NCBI GenBank assembly: GCA_017519885.1
Contig: JAFWRO010000063.1
Location: forward strand, 62,001 to 126,000
Direction of reading: 5' to 3'
DNA length: 64,000 nt
Source of the DNA: Liminaster sp017519885
GTDB taxonomy: Bacteria > Bacteroidota > Bacteroidia > Bacteroidales > UBA3663
Shown here: positions 49,920 to 58,676 of the stretch, one piece after another
Layout of the letters: the number at the start of each line of letters is the position of its first letter
Numbering within the stretch: the stretch's first letter is position 1
The notes under the pieces: generated by a model
What the model saw: only the letters and a program-made list of their open reading frames with translations
Databases searched by the model: none
What the model was told of the DNA's origin: nothing
Made by a program: the position numbers and the translations under genes

Positions 49920-51365
49920 ATGGTCAGTTTTCTAGTAGCATTAGCCGCGTTGATTGTCGGCTATCTCACTTATGGCCGCTTTGTCAGCCGAGTGTTTCAT
50001 CCTGAAGAGGATCGCGAAACGCCTGCCTACACCAAGGAGGACGGCGTCGACTATGTACCCATGCCCACTTGGAAGGTCTACATGGTCCAGTTCCTCAACA
50101 TTGCAGGTCTGGGTCCCATCTTTGGTGCCATTATGGGTGCCAAGTTCGGTACGGCATCCTACCTGTGGATTGTGTTCGGCTGTATCTTTGCCGGTGCAGT
50201 TCACGACTATCTGACCTCGATGGTGAGCATCCGCATGAATGGTGCTTCGCTCTCCGAGATCATTGGTGCCTATCTGGGCGAATTTGCGCGCAAGGTGATG
50301 TGCGTCTTCATCTGTGTGCTGCTCATTCTTCTTGCTGCCACGTTCGTCAGCGGTCCTGCCGAGCTGCTCAGTGCCATAACATCGGGTTGGGGCCTCAATG
50401 CCTACGGTTGGATTGTCATCATCTTCCTCTACTATGTCATTGCCACCCTTTGCCCGGTCGATAAGATCATCGGCAACATCTATCCCGTTTTTGCCTTCTG
50501 TCTCATCTTTATGGCTGTCGGCATCGGCGCTTATCTTGTGGTGGCCAATCCCGGTCTTCCCGAACTCTGGGACGGTTCGTTGGTCAACAAGGAATGGCAG
50601 TCGGCGCCCGTCTTCCCGATGATGTTCATCACCATCGCCTGTGGAGCAATCTCGGGCTTCCATGGCACCCAGTCGCCACTCATGGCACGCTGTTTGAAGA
50701 ACGAGCGTATGGGCCGTCGTTGCTTCTATGGTGCTATGATCACCGAAGGCATCGTAGCCCTCGTATGGGCTGCTGCTGCCACGTGTTTCTATCAGGACAA
50801 TGGTGTAGTCAATCCTGAGACCGGTAAGGCATTCAGCGGCGCTTATATCGCCAATTTTGTCAGCAACAATTGGCTGGGCGTTGCAGGTGGTATCCTGGCT
50901 GTGCTGGGCATTGCTGTGGCTCCTATCACTTCGGGCGACACAGCTTTGCGTAGTGCCCGTCTGGTGGTTGCCGACTTCATCAACTTCGAGCAGAAGAGCA
51001 TCTGGCGTCGTCTGGTCATTGCAGTCCCCATCTTCATCCTCACGGCTATCGCACTCGTCTGGAGCCTCAGTGATGCCGATGGTTTCAACATCCTTTGGCG
51101 CTATTTCTCCTGGACCAACCAGACCCTCTCAGTCTTCACGCTTTGGGCTTTGTCGGTCTATATGCTTCGTGCAAGGAAGCTATGGATTATCGCCTATCTG
51201 CCTGCCATCTTCATGACCTGTGTCTGCACCACCTACATCCTCGTGGCTCCCGAAGGCTTCCAGCTCAACTATGCCTTCAGTCTCACCGTGGGTATTGTGG
51301 CATCCATAGTTTGTGCAGTGGCCTTCCTCATGTATCGTAGCTCTTTCTTGAAGAAGAACGCATAA
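49920..51365 (+). CDS. cstA: CstA family peptide/pyruvate transporter, copy 2
   Basis: The 481-aa product is a close paralogue of the upstream gene, nearly the same in the core (PTWKVYMVQFLNIAGLGP, SGFHGTQSPLMARCL, ITSGDTALRSARLV) and differing mainly in the loop after DGSLVNKEW and at the C-terminus (MYRSSFLKKNA). The pair is a tandem duplication. Its stop overlaps the recG ATG by one base, so recG is translationally coupled. Confidence 0.93.
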   Translation: MVSFLVALAALIVGYLTYGRFVSRVFHPEEDRETPAYTKEDGVDYVPMPTWKVYMVQFLNIAGLGPIFGAIMGAKFGTASYLWIVFGCIFAGAVHDYLTSMVSIRMNGASLSEIIGAYLGEFARKVMCVFICVLLILLAATFVSGPAELLSAITSGWGLNAYGWIVIIFLYYVIATLCPVDKIIGNIYPVFAFCLIFMAVGIGAYLVVANPGLPELWDGSLVNKEWQSAPVFPMMFITIACGAISGFHGTQSPLMARCLKNERMGRRCFYGAMITEGIVALVWAAAATCFYQDNGVVNPETGKAFSGAYIANFVSNNWLGVAGGILAVLGIAVAPITSGDTALRSARLVVADFINFEQKSIWRRLVIAVPIFILTAIALVWSLSDADGFNILWRYFSWTNQTLSVFTLWALSVYMLRARKLWIIAYLPAIFMTCVCTTYILVAPEGFQLNYAFSLTVGIVASIVCAVAFLMYRSSFLKKNA

Positions 51366-53494
51366 TGGCATTAAGCGACCTTCAGTATATACCCGGCGTA
51401 GGCCCCAAAAAGGCCGAGCTCCTCGAAAAGGAATGCAACCTGCATTCCATCGAGGAACTGCTGGGGTATTACCCTTATCGCTATGTCGATAAGTCGAAGG
51501 TCTACCGTATCTGCGATGTCCCTGCCATGAATCCCAGTCCGGGCAGTGGCATTACATTGCCGTTCATCCTGCTCAGGGGTCACTTTACGCTCTTTACCGA
51601 AGAGGGCATAGGCTTGAAGGGTCCGCAGCACCATTTGAAGGCGCTTTTCACCGATGGTACGGGTGTCATCGAATGCATTTGGTTCAATGGCATCAAGTAC
51701 ATTCAGTCGAGCGTGCAGAAGGGTAGGGAATACCTGATTTTCGGCCAGCCAAAGGAGTTCAACGGCACCTACAGCATCTCCCATCCCGAAATCGAGACGG
51801 TTAAGCCTGACGACGATCCAGAGGCAAATGCGGGTCTCTATGGTATGTACAATACCTCGGAGAAGATGAAGCGCTATGGCGTCAATTCCAAGACCATTCA
51901 GCGCATCATCCTCAACTATCTTCAGAAGAATCCCGCTCCCTTCCCCGAAACCCTGCCTTCCTACATCGTCGAGCAGCAGAAGCTGATGCCCTACAACCAG
52001 GCCATCCGCCAGATCCATTTCCCGGCCAATGCCGACAATCTTCGACGCGCCCAGTACCGTCTCAAGTTCGAGGAACTGTTCTATCTGCAGCTCTACCTGG
52101 TGCGATCGTTCAAGATGCGTCATCAGGTCAATGGCGGTTTCCATTTCTCCAGGATTGGCGATTACTTCAACAACTTCTACAATCTCATCCCCTTCGAACT
52201 CACTAATGCCCAGAAGCGTGTGCTTCGCGAGATTCGTGCCGATGTGGGTTCTGGCAAGCAGATGAACCGTCTGCTCCAGGGTGATGTGGGTTCGGGCAAG
52301 ACGATGGTTGCCACCTTGACGATGCTTATGGCGCTCGACAATGGCTTCCAGGCCTGTCTGATGGCTCCTACCGAGATTCTGGCTACCCAGCACTACGACA
52401 GTCTCCGTCCTCAGTTGGAGCACGTCGGCATCAAGGTGGCACTGCTCACAGGCAGCACCACGCAGAAGAATCGTCGTCTCATCCACGAACAGCTCGAAAA
52501 CGGTCAGCTCAACATCCTCATCGGCACCCATGCCTTGATCGAACCCGATGTGAAGTTCCAGAATCTGGGCATGGTGGTCATCGACGAACAGCATCGTTTT
52601 GGTGTCGAACAGCGTTCCAGGCTTTGGACCAAGAATCATCGTCCGCCCCATGTCCTGGTAATGACGGCTACGCCCATTCCTCGCACGTTGGCAATGACTG
52701 TCTATGGAGATCTCGATGTCAGTGTCATCGACGAATTGCCTCCTGGTCGTAAACCCATTGCCACCATCCATCGATGGGATTCGCAACGCATGGGACTGAC
52801 ACGTGCCATCCGTGGCGAATTGGCCAAGGGCCATCAGGCCTACATCGTCTATCCGTTAGTCGAAGAGAACGAGAAGCTCAAGTACAAGGCGGTCGAGCAG
52901 GGATTTCTCGATGCGCAGCGGTCATTCGGCCCCGAGTATCGTGTGGCGATGGTCCACGGACGTATGCGTTCGAAGGACAAGGATGCTGCTATGCAGCGTT
53001 TTGTGCAGAACGAGGCTCAGGTGTTGGTGGCCACTACAGTCATCGAGGTGGGTGTAAATGTGCCCAATGCCTCAGTTATGGTTATCGAGAATGCCGAGCG
53101 TTTTGGTCTCAGTCAGTTGCATCAGCTGCGTGGTCGTGTCGGTCGTGGTGCCGAACAGTCTTATTGCATCCTCGTCACGTCCGACAAGTTGTCGAGCGAC
53201 ACCCGTCAGCGCATCGACGTGATGTGCCGCACCACCGACGGTTTTGAGATTGCCGAAGCCGACCTCCGTCTCCGTGGCCCTGGCGATCTGGAGGGTACGC
53301 AGCAGTCAGGCCTCGCTTTCGACCTCAAGATTGCTTCGCTAGCCAAGGATGGTATGATACTCGAGACGGCACGCAATTGGGCCAGGCAGATTGTCGAAGC
53401 CGACCCGATGCTCGAGTCCCAACCCAATGGTATTTTGCGTCGTAGAATGCAGACATTGTTCGCTGGAAAGGTTGACTGGTCTATGATTTCATAG
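51365..53494 (+). CDS. recG: ATP-dependent DNA helicase RecG
   Basis: The 709-aa protein has an N-terminal wedge/OB region (IPGVGPKKAELLEKE; ALFTDGTGVIECIWFNG), helicase motif I GDVGSGKTMVA (about 310-320), motif Ia APTEILA, motif II DEQHRFGV, motif III MTATPIPRTLAMT, and motif VI QLRGRVGRG. It remodels stalled forks and Holliday-type junctions. Length is normal. The stop is embedded in the stem of the following terminator. Confidence 0.97.
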   Translation: MALSDLQYIPGVGPKKAELLEKECNLHSIEELLGYYPYRYVDKSKVYRICDVPAMNPSPGSGITLPFILLRGHFTLFTEEGIGLKGPQHHLKALFTDGTGVIECIWFNGIKYIQSSVQKGREYLIFGQPKEFNGTYSISHPEIETVKPDDDPEANAGLYGMYNTSEKMKRYGVNSKTIQRIILNYLQKNPAPFPETLPSYIVEQQKLMPYNQAIRQIHFPANADNLRRAQYRLKFEELFYLQLYLVRSFKMRHQVNGGFHFSRIGDYFNNFYNLIPFELTNAQKRVLREIRADVGSGKQMNRLLQGDVGSGKTMVATLTMLMALDNGFQACLMAPTEILATQHYDSLRPQLEHVGIKVALLTGSTTQKNRRLIHEQLENGQLNILIGTHALIEPDVKFQNLGMVVIDEQHRFGVEQRSRLWTKNHRPPHVLVMTATPIPRTLAMTVYGDLDVSVIDELPPGRKPIATIHRWDSQRMGLTRAIRGELAKGHQAYIVYPLVEENEKLKYKAVEQGFLDAQRSFGPEYRVAMVHGRMRSKDKDAAMQRFVQNEAQVLVATTVIEVGVNVPNASVMVIENAERFGLSQLHQLRGRVGRGAEQSYCILVTSDKLSSDTRQRIDVMCRTTDGFEIAEADLRLRGPGDLEGTQQSGLAFDLKIASLAKDGMILETARNWARQIVEADPMLESQPNGILRRRMQTLFAGKVDWSMIS

Positions 53495-53510
53495 ATCAGT
53501 CGTCTTTTTT
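53474..53510 (+). terminator. Terminator overlapping the recG stop
   Basis: GACTGGTCTAT (53474-53484) and ATAGATCAGTC (53491-53501) form an 11-bp stem with one G-T pair, followed by a T-run from 53504. The stem includes the last codons of recG. Confidence 0.8.
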
Positions 53511-53542
53511 ATGTTAAAATTGTAATAAATTAAGTTAAATTC

Positions 53543-53574
53543 TTGCATTTGTTTCTTTTTTTCTATACCTTTGC
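53543..53574 (+). promoter_or_regulatory. Promoter of the cysteine desulfidase-like operon
   Basis: TTG (53543-53545), 20 bp, then TACCTTTGC (53566-53574), 59 bp before the ATG at 53634. Confidence 0.65.
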
Positions 53575-53633
53575 GTCATAAAATCCTTAATTATCCTTGA
53601 TATCATTTCAGCGACTTTATTTTTGTCTATATC

Positions 53634-54938
53634 ATGCTATCACGTACCGACATTCAAAACATTCTGAAGCTTCTGCATAAGGAAGTGTTACCAGCCATCG
53701 GTGGCAACGAGACGAGGATGGTGGCTTTCGCATGCGCTAAGGCGCGTGAGGTCTTGGGCCAGGAACCCGAAATGGTGAAAGCCAAATTGAGTAGTCATAT
53801 CATCAAGTTCGCCATGGGAGTGGGTGTCCCCAACGCTTGTGGAATGGTAGGTATACCTGCCGCCATTGCCCTTGGTTCGTTGGCTGGCAAGCCTGAATTG
53901 GGTCTGGAATTGTTGAAGGACGTCACTCCCGACGATTGTGCACGTGCCAGGCAGTTTGTGGCCGACAAGCGGTGGTCGGTGGTTACTGCACGCAATACGT
54001 TCGAAGTCGTTTATGCCGAAGTGAAAGCCATTGCCGGCGACCATCAGGTCAAGGTCATCATCGCAAAGGATTATGCCAACATTGTCTTCATCAAGCGCGA
54101 CAACGAGGTGCTGTTCGACGAACGTTGCTCCTTGGCTACCGAACACGACCGCAAGCACGAGTCCAATCTGACCATCGCCAAGATCTACGAGTTCGCCACC
54201 AAGTGTTCGCTCGATTCCCTCGAGTTCCTGTTGAAGGGTGCCCAGATGAACAAGAAGGTCGCCGAGATGGCCTATTTACCCGATGCCAACTACGGTCTCA
54301 ACCTCGGCAAGATGCTCAAGGGTGAGTTCGAGTCTCGCATGGTGGGACAGAATGCCATGCCCCGTGTCGTCAGCTATACGTGTGCAGCATGCGACGTCCG
54401 GATGAGTGGCGTGTCTGTGCCCATTTCCACCAACTCTGGTTCAGGCAATCAGGGCATTACCGTCTCGCTTCCTATTCTTATTTTTGCCGAGGAGACGCTC
54501 TGTACCGAGGCGAAGACCATCCGTGCCCTGGCCATTGGCAACCTGGTGAATATCTATATCCGTCAGTTGTTGGGCAAGCTGTCGGCCCATTGCAGTTGTG
54601 TGCTGGCCGCCACCGGCGCAGCTTGCGGCATCACTTACCTGATGGGTGGTAGCTACGATCAGATTACATATGCAGTCAAGAACCAGCTGGCAGGTGCTAC
54701 TGGAATGATCTGCGATGGCTGTAAGCCTTCCTGCGTGCTCAAGCTTTCTTCGGCAGTAAGTTCCGCTTTCCAAAGTGCAATGATGGCTATGGAGAATATT
54801 CATGTCGCATCGACCGATGGTATTATCGAGGACGATGTCGACAAGTGTATCGACAATCTGGCAAGCATCGGCCGTGACGCAATGCTTGAGGTTGACAATG
54901 TGGTTTTGAATATAATGACCGACAAACATTTCTTCTAA
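53634..54938 (+). CDS. cyuA: UPF0597 / L-cysteine desulfidase family protein (CyuA/YhaM-like)
   Basis: The 434-aa protein matches the serine-dehydratase-alpha-like UPF0597 family: GVGVPNACGMVGIPAAIALG early, then YTCAACDVRMSGVSVPISTNSGSGNQGI (about 243-270) with clustered cysteines for an iron-sulfur site, and CDGCKPSCVLKLSSAVSSA near the C-terminus. Characterised members split cysteine to pyruvate, ammonia and sulfide. The start codon of a CRP-like regulator follows its stop with no gap, suggesting the regulator controls this operon. Confidence 0.83.
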   Translation: MLSRTDIQNILKLLHKEVLPAIGGNETRMVAFACAKAREVLGQEPEMVKAKLSSHIIKFAMGVGVPNACGMVGIPAAIALGSLAGKPELGLELLKDVTPDDCARARQFVADKRWSVVTARNTFEVVYAEVKAIAGDHQVKVIIAKDYANIVFIKRDNEVLFDERCSLATEHDRKHESNLTIAKIYEFATKCSLDSLEFLLKGAQMNKKVAEMAYLPDANYGLNLGKMLKGEFESRMVGQNAMPRVVSYTCAACDVRMSGVSVPISTNSGSGNQGITVSLPILIFAEETLCTEAKTIRALAIGNLVNIYIRQLLGKLSAHCSCVLAATGAACGITYLMGGSYDQITYAVKNQLAGATGMICDGCKPSCVLKLSSAVSSAFQSAMMAMENIHVASTDGIIEDDVDKCIDNLASIGRDAMLEVDNVVLNIMTDKHFF

Positions 54939-55637
54939 ATGGCTTCTATGTATGACCTGCTGATGCAGCTGCCAATGTTCCAGGGCATCAGCATCGATCA
55001 GATGACTCATATCCTTGAGGTCATTCCCTTCGATTTTCGCACCTATAAGGTAGGGGAAGTCATCCTTAGAGGCGGCGATTCTTGCCCGGGCACCATCTTC
55101 CTTCTTTCGGGCAGGGTGTGCGTTGAAACGCCTGTCTTCAATCAGCGCGTTCGCATCACGCAGATCTTCGATACCCCTTACACGTTTTCTATCCATCATC
55201 TCTTCGGTGCCGAAACGCGCGTGCATAGCACCATGACCGCTTGCTCCGAAAAGACAGGCATTATGCTACTCAAGAAGAAGGATTTCCTCCGTATCCTTCA
55301 GGAGAATGATGTCGCCCTCGTCAACACGCTCAATATGCTTTGCACCCGCGCGCAGAAGCAGCACAAGGCCATCGACTTTTCGGGAGAATCAGATCCCATT
55401 TTGAAGCTCGCTTCATGGATGCTGGCGTTCACCGAGCGTGCAGCCAAGGAGGTGGTCATCGAGGCAAAGGAATCCGACTGGTGCGATATGATGCAGCTCG
55501 ACAAACCTTCCTTCTGGCGTTGTGTCGCTTCTATGGAGGGTCAGCATATTCTCGAAACCGAAAACGGAAGGTTGAAATTGTTAGATAGATATGGCTTAAA
55601 AAGCCTCGTTAGCAACAAAACGGCTCAAAAACTGTAA
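54939..55637 (+). CDS. CRP/FNR family transcriptional regulator
   Basis: The 232-aa protein has an N-terminal cyclic-nucleotide-binding-like beta-roll (residues about 15-120: EVILRGGDSCPGTIFLLSGRV) and a C-terminal DNA-binding region (about 150-220) with the recognition-helix area DWCDMMQLDKPSFWRCVASM. The phosphate-binding RxA motif of true cAMP sensors is not evident, so the ligand is unknown. It directly abuts the cysteine desulfidase-like gene. Confidence 0.85.
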   Translation: MASMYDLLMQLPMFQGISIDQMTHILEVIPFDFRTYKVGEVILRGGDSCPGTIFLLSGRVCVETPVFNQRVRITQIFDTPYTFSIHHLFGAETRVHSTMTACSEKTGIMLLKKKDFLRILQENDVALVNTLNMLCTRAQKQHKAIDFSGESDPILKLASWMLAFTERAAKEVVIEAKESDWCDMMQLDKPSFWRCVASMEGQHILETENGRLKLLDRYGLKSLVSNKTAQKL

Positions 55638-55655
55638 ATTTTGGGCCGATTTTTG
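55621..55655 (+). terminator. Terminator overlapping the end of the CRP-like gene
   Basis: CGGCTCAAAA and TTTTGGGCCG form a 10-bp stem with one G-T pair, followed by ATTTTTG. The CRP-like stop lies inside the hairpin. Confidence 0.75.
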
Positions 55656-55684
55656 TTTCTATTCAAAATTTTCAATATATTTGC
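55652..55684 (+). promoter_or_regulatory. Promoter of lysS
   Basis: TTTG (55652-55655), exactly 20 bp, then TATATTTGC (55676-55684). Confidence 0.8.
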
Positions 55685-55737
55685 ACCAATATATGTGAAT
55701 CTTTTGGAAGTGAAATTTTTTTAGAAAATATCTTACA

Positions 55738-57534
55738 GTGGTAAATTTAGAATTAAGCGAGCAGGAGATTATCCGTCGCAGTTCGCTCGAAGAGTTGCGC
55801 AAGTTAGGTATCGAACCCTATCCGGCTGCCGAGTACGTGGTTACCGGCTATTCCGACGAGATACGTGAGAATTTTGTCGATCTGCCCAAGATGATGAACG
55901 ACGAGGGCGTCGAAGTGCCAACCCCAGCCAATGCCGACAATTCGCGTTGTGTTTCGGTGGCTGGTCGTATTATGAGTCGTCGCATTATGGGCAAGGCTGC
56001 CTTTATGGAGCTTCAGGACTCCAAGGGCCGCATCCAGGTCTATGTCAGCCGCGATGCACTGTGCCCCGACCCTGAAAATACAGTGATGTACAACACCGTC
56101 TTCAAGCGTTTGCTCGATATCGGTGACTTTGTTGGTGTCGAGGGTTACGTTTTCCGCACCCAGACAGGCGAAATCTCCGTACATTGCCAGCATCTTACTG
56201 TGCTCAGCAAGAGCATTCGTCCCCTGCCTATCGTCAAGTATAAGGATGGTGTGGCCTACGATGGCTTCAACGACCCCGAGCTGCGCTATCGTCAGCGCTA
56301 CCTCGACCTGATTGTCAACGAAGGTGTGAAGAATGTGTTCCAGAAGCGTGCTACCGTCATCCGTACTATGCGTCAGGTGTTCGATGAGGCTGGTTACACC
56401 GAAGTTGAGACACCAATCCTCCAGCAGATTGCTGGTGGTGCCAGCGCTCGTCCGTTCATCACCCATCATAATGCGCTCGATATCGACCTTTATCTGCGCA
56501 TAGCCACCGAGCTTTACCTCAAGCGTCTCATCGTGGGTGGTTTCGAAGGTGTGTATGAGATCGGTCGTAACTTCCGAAACGAGGGAATGGACCGCAGCCA
56601 CAACCCCGAGTTCACCTGTATGGAGCTGTACGTCAGCTACAAGGATTACAACTGGATGATGACGTTCACCGAGAACCTTCTCGAACGCATCTGTCTTGCT
56701 GTCAACGGCACCACTGAGGTGAAGATTGGTGACAATTTGGTTAGCTTCAAGGCTCCCTATCGCCGTCTGCCCATCCTCGAAGCCATTCGCGAGAAGACCG
56801 GCTACGACCTCTCTGTTATGTCCGAGGACGAGATGCGAGAAATCGCTAAGAAACTGGGCGTCGAGGATACCGACACCATGGGCAAGGGCAAGCTCATCGA
56901 CGAGATCTTTGGCGAGACTTGCGAAGGCTCGTTCATCCAGCCTACGTTCATCACCGACTATCCGGTCGAGATGTCACCGCTCACCAAGATGCATCGTTCG
57001 AAGCCTGGTCTCACCGAGCGTTTCGAGCTGATGGTCAACGGCAAGGAGCTGGCCAACGCCTATTCCGAGCTCAACGATCCCATCGATCAGTATAATCGTT
57101 TCGTCGATCAGATGAAGCTTGCGGCCAAGGGCGATGACGAAGCCATGGTCATCGACCACGATTTCGTGCGTGCCCTCGAATATGGTATGCCTCCCACATC
57201 GGGCATCGGCATCGGCATCGATCGCCTTTGTATCCTGATGACGGGTCAGCCCACCATCCAGGAAGTACTCCTTTTCCCTACCATGAAGCCCGAAAAGGTC
57301 GAGCGCAGGGATCCCGTCGAGAAGTTCCTTGCCCTCGGTGTTCCTTCCGAGGATTGGGTGGCTGTGCTCTGGAAGGCCGGCTATCTCACCACCGAAAGCC
57401 TCGCTGACGAAAAGCCTGGCAAGGTCCTCCAGCAAATGATCGATATCAAGAAGAAGTATAAGGCGCTCATCGGCGAACTTCAGAACCCTTCGCAGGCCGA
57501 CGTCCAGGCATGGATTGAGGCTGCGGCTAAATGA
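55738..57534 (+). CDS. lysS: Lysyl-tRNA synthetase
   Basis: The 598-aa protein is a class II LysRS: the N-terminal anticodon-binding OB fold (VSVAGRIMSRRIMGKAAFMELQD), motif 1 near FDEAGYTEVETPIL, motif 2 GRNFRNEGMDRSHNPEF and motif 3 GIGIGIDRLCILMTG. About 95 C-terminal residues (from PVEKFLALGVPSEDW) extend beyond the minimal enzyme, as in other Bacteroidales. The start is GTG at 55738; the nearest upstream GTG runs into a stop. gpsA starts 7 bp on. Confidence 0.97.
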   Translation: MVNLELSEQEIIRRSSLEELRKLGIEPYPAAEYVVTGYSDEIRENFVDLPKMMNDEGVEVPTPANADNSRCVSVAGRIMSRRIMGKAAFMELQDSKGRIQVYVSRDALCPDPENTVMYNTVFKRLLDIGDFVGVEGYVFRTQTGEISVHCQHLTVLSKSIRPLPIVKYKDGVAYDGFNDPELRYRQRYLDLIVNEGVKNVFQKRATVIRTMRQVFDEAGYTEVETPILQQIAGGASARPFITHHNALDIDLYLRIATELYLKRLIVGGFEGVYEIGRNFRNEGMDRSHNPEFTCMELYVSYKDYNWMMTFTENLLERICLAVNGTTEVKIGDNLVSFKAPYRRLPILEAIREKTGYDLSVMSEDEMREIAKKLGVEDTDTMGKGKLIDEIFGETCEGSFIQPTFITDYPVEMSPLTKMHRSKPGLTERFELMVNGKELANAYSELNDPIDQYNRFVDQMKLAAKGDDEAMVIDHDFVRALEYGMPPTSGIGIGIDRLCILMTGQPTIQEVLLFPTMKPEKVERRDPVEKFLALGVPSEDWVAVLWKAGYLTTESLADEKPGKVLQQMIDIKKKYKALIGELQNPSQADVQAWIEAAAK

Positions 57535-57541
57535 TTTGCTT

Positions 57542-58546
57542 ATGAATATCCCCGGTATTGTAGCCATCCTCGGCAGTGGCTCCTGGAGTACAGCTATCGC
57601 TAAGATTGTCCAGGATAATGATGCCGACATCTGGTGGTATATGCGCAACCCGCAGAAGATCACCGAATTCAAGCAGCTGGGTCACAATCCCACCTACCTT
57701 TCGAGTGTGCGTTTCAATCTGGATCGTATCCATTTCACCGACGATATCAACGAAGCCATCCGCAACTCCGACATGGTCATCTTCGGTATGCCGTCGCCCT
57801 ATCTGCGTCAGCATGTCGAGAAGATCACCGAGTCGTTCACCGACAAGATGGTCATCTCTATCATCAAGGGTATCGTCCAGGACCTCAACATCCCCATCAG
57901 TCAGTACCTGACCGAACGCTTCTCGCTCAAGCCCGAGCAGTTTGCCACCCTTTCAGGACCCTCTCATGCCGAGGAGGTAGCTTGGGAGCGACTCACCTAT
58001 CTCACCGTGGGTTGCTCCAACACCGAGATAGGGCAGGAGATTGCCGATTTCTTCCAGAACCACTACGTGCATACCACCGTCAGCGAGGACGTCATTGGCG
58101 TGCAGTTCGCGGGCGTCTTGAAGAATATCTATGCCATCGCTTCGGGCATTTGTTCGGGTCTCAAATATGGCGACAACTTCCAGGCTGTCCTTGTGGCCAA
58201 TGCCATGCGCGAGATGAAGCGTTTCATCAACGGCATCGATCCTGAGCGTGAGCCCACACGCCACATCTCCGAATCGGTCTACACTGGCGACCTCTTGGTC
58301 ACCGCCTACAGCCGTTTCTCCCGCAATCATATGTTCGGAGCTATGATAGGCAATGGATATAGCGTCAAGAGCGCTCAGCTCGAGATGGAGATGGTGGCCG
58401 AAGGCTACTACGGCACCAAGTGCATCAAGGAGATCAACCAGAAGTACGGCATCCAGATTCCCATCGTCGACTGCGTCTACAACATCCTCTACAAGCGTAT
58501 GTCCCCCTTCGTCGAGTTCAAGCTCCTCAGCGACATGCTGAGATAG
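57542..58546 (+). CDS. gpsA: Glycerol-3-phosphate dehydrogenase [NAD(P)+]
   Basis: The 334-aa protein has the NAD-binding loop AILGSGSWSTAIAKIV (consensus GGGSWGTA), VISIIKGIVQD, LSGPSHAEEVAWERLT with the substrate Ser/His, and GVQFAGVLKNIYAIASGI with the catalytic Lys. It makes sn-glycerol-3-phosphate for phospholipids. The ATG at 57542 gives the conserved start. Codon use and spacing indicate an operon with lysS. Confidence 0.95.
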   Translation: MNIPGIVAILGSGSWSTAIAKIVQDNDADIWWYMRNPQKITEFKQLGHNPTYLSSVRFNLDRIHFTDDINEAIRNSDMVIFGMPSPYLRQHVEKITESFTDKMVISIIKGIVQDLNIPISQYLTERFSLKPEQFATLSGPSHAEEVAWERLTYLTVGCSNTEIGQEIADFFQNHYVHTTVSEDVIGVQFAGVLKNIYAIASGICSGLKYGDNFQAVLVANAMREMKRFINGIDPEREPTRHISESVYTGDLLVTAYSRFSRNHMFGAMIGNGYSVKSAQLEMEMVAEGYYGTKCIKEINQKYGIQIPIVDCVYNILYKRMSPFVEFKLLSDMLR

Positions 58547-58579
58547 CCTCCCTCGCCCCTCTGGTCGCTCTCTTTGTCC

Positions 58580-58608
58580 CGTATGGCGCGATGCCATCGC
58601 GCCATACG
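58580..58608. repeat. GC-rich perfect palindrome between gpsA and pgi
   Basis: CGTATGGCGCGATG and CATCGCGCCATACG are exact reverse complements around one central C, giving a 29-bp perfect palindrome. No T-run follows. The flank is C/T-rich and unlike the AT-rich spacers elsewhere. It resembles a REP-type element or a protein site. Confidence 0.75.
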
Positions 58609-58676
58609 CGTCCCCGTCGTGGCCTCTATGGCCACCCCACTCGATAACCCCTTATAACCAACAAATAATATCTATT

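Noticed and set aside
51371..52834. 487-codon minus-strand frame opposite recG
   Set aside because: Shadow of recG codon bias; no recognisable domains, and recG is unmistakable.
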